From Pseudacidovorax sp. (GTDB lineage Bacteria > Pseudomonadota > Gammaproteobacteria > Burkholderiales > Burkholderiaceae_C): a stretch of 64,000 nt of DNA. Positions within the stretch are counted from its first letter, which is position 1. Below are more notes on the stretch, generated by a model. That model was not told the origin of the DNA and did not search any database. It was given only the letters and a program-made list of their open reading frames with translations. The stretch is taken from NCBI RefSeq assembly GCF_017991995.1, contig NZ_JAGOPN010000004.1, positions 150,145 through 214,144 on the forward strand, written 5' to 3'. The DNA itself is not shown here.

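Noticed and set aside
42158..63916. A 7,252-residue open frame on the minus strand
   Set aside because: It is the codon-bias shadow of the giant plus-strand gene. Its translation is an Ala/Arg/His/Gly/Val-rich string without domain structure, and the plus frame carries the RTX and repeat motifs.
1..64000. CRISPR arrays, insertion sequences and integrase-type mobile elements
   Set aside because: No short direct repeats with unique spacers, no transposase or integrase genes and no terminal inverted repeats were seen. The tRNA at 8463 has no obvious duplicated 3' end nearby to mark an integration site.

Overview
The window is GC-rich DNA (roughly 70% by eye) with dense coding and few intergenic gaps. 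The gene types (AcrAB-OprM-like efflux locus, SapC family, c5-like cytochrome) and the codon bias suggest a betaproteobacterium, probably Burkholderiales. That assignment is an inference from style, not from a marker gene.

Left part (1-10.7 kb), ordinary chromosome. It starts with a conserved hypothetical gene and a membrane-anchored cytochrome c5-like gene with its terminator and promoter. A complete tripartite RND efflux operon follows on the minus strand (lipoprotein adaptor, inner-membrane pump, NodT-type outer-membrane factor). It is divergent from a TetR/AcrR-type repressor gene, and an AcrR-like palindromic operator lies between them. The repressor reading frame runs into a tRNA-Arg(CCG) gene, which has a strong terminator. 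A LysR-type regulator with a perfect inverted repeat upstream comes next, then a minus-strand gene that looks like a degenerate GGDEF protein.

Central part (10.7-21.4 kb), the most interesting locus. Seven plus-strand genes are tightly packed, mostly with overlapping start and stop codons: a SapC-family protein, a TolC-family outer-membrane protein, a small periplasmic HlyD-type adaptor, a GAF-TM-HlyD adaptor, a PqqD-like/M50 metalloprotease/HlyD fusion, a shortened and divergent SecA-like ATPase, and a lipoprotein with a Calx-beta-like region and two DUF1566 (Lcl-type) domains. No ABC transporter ATPase is present. The layout looks like a dedicated export machine with type-1-like adaptors and a TolC exit duct but a SecA-derived motor.

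Right part (21.6-64.0 kb), the probable cargo. One plus-strand reading frame starts at 21605 and stays open to the window end. It has at least 14,132 codons and its stop lies outside the window. The N-terminus carries a LEPR-x-LL motif. The rest is a mosaic of repeat families: about 160-170-residue tandem repeats (three copies at an exact 507-bp period), a longer variant with EF-hand-like calcium loops, an internal RTX block, a helical DQL/LGY repeat, a beta/gamma-crystallin-like segment, a short beta-alpha repeat, and haemagglutinin-like beta-helix repeats of about 630-730 bp that are still running at the window edge. I read it as a giant secreted or surface adhesin with its own secretion genes directly upstream. 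The very long minus-strand open frames opposite it are codon-bias shadows.
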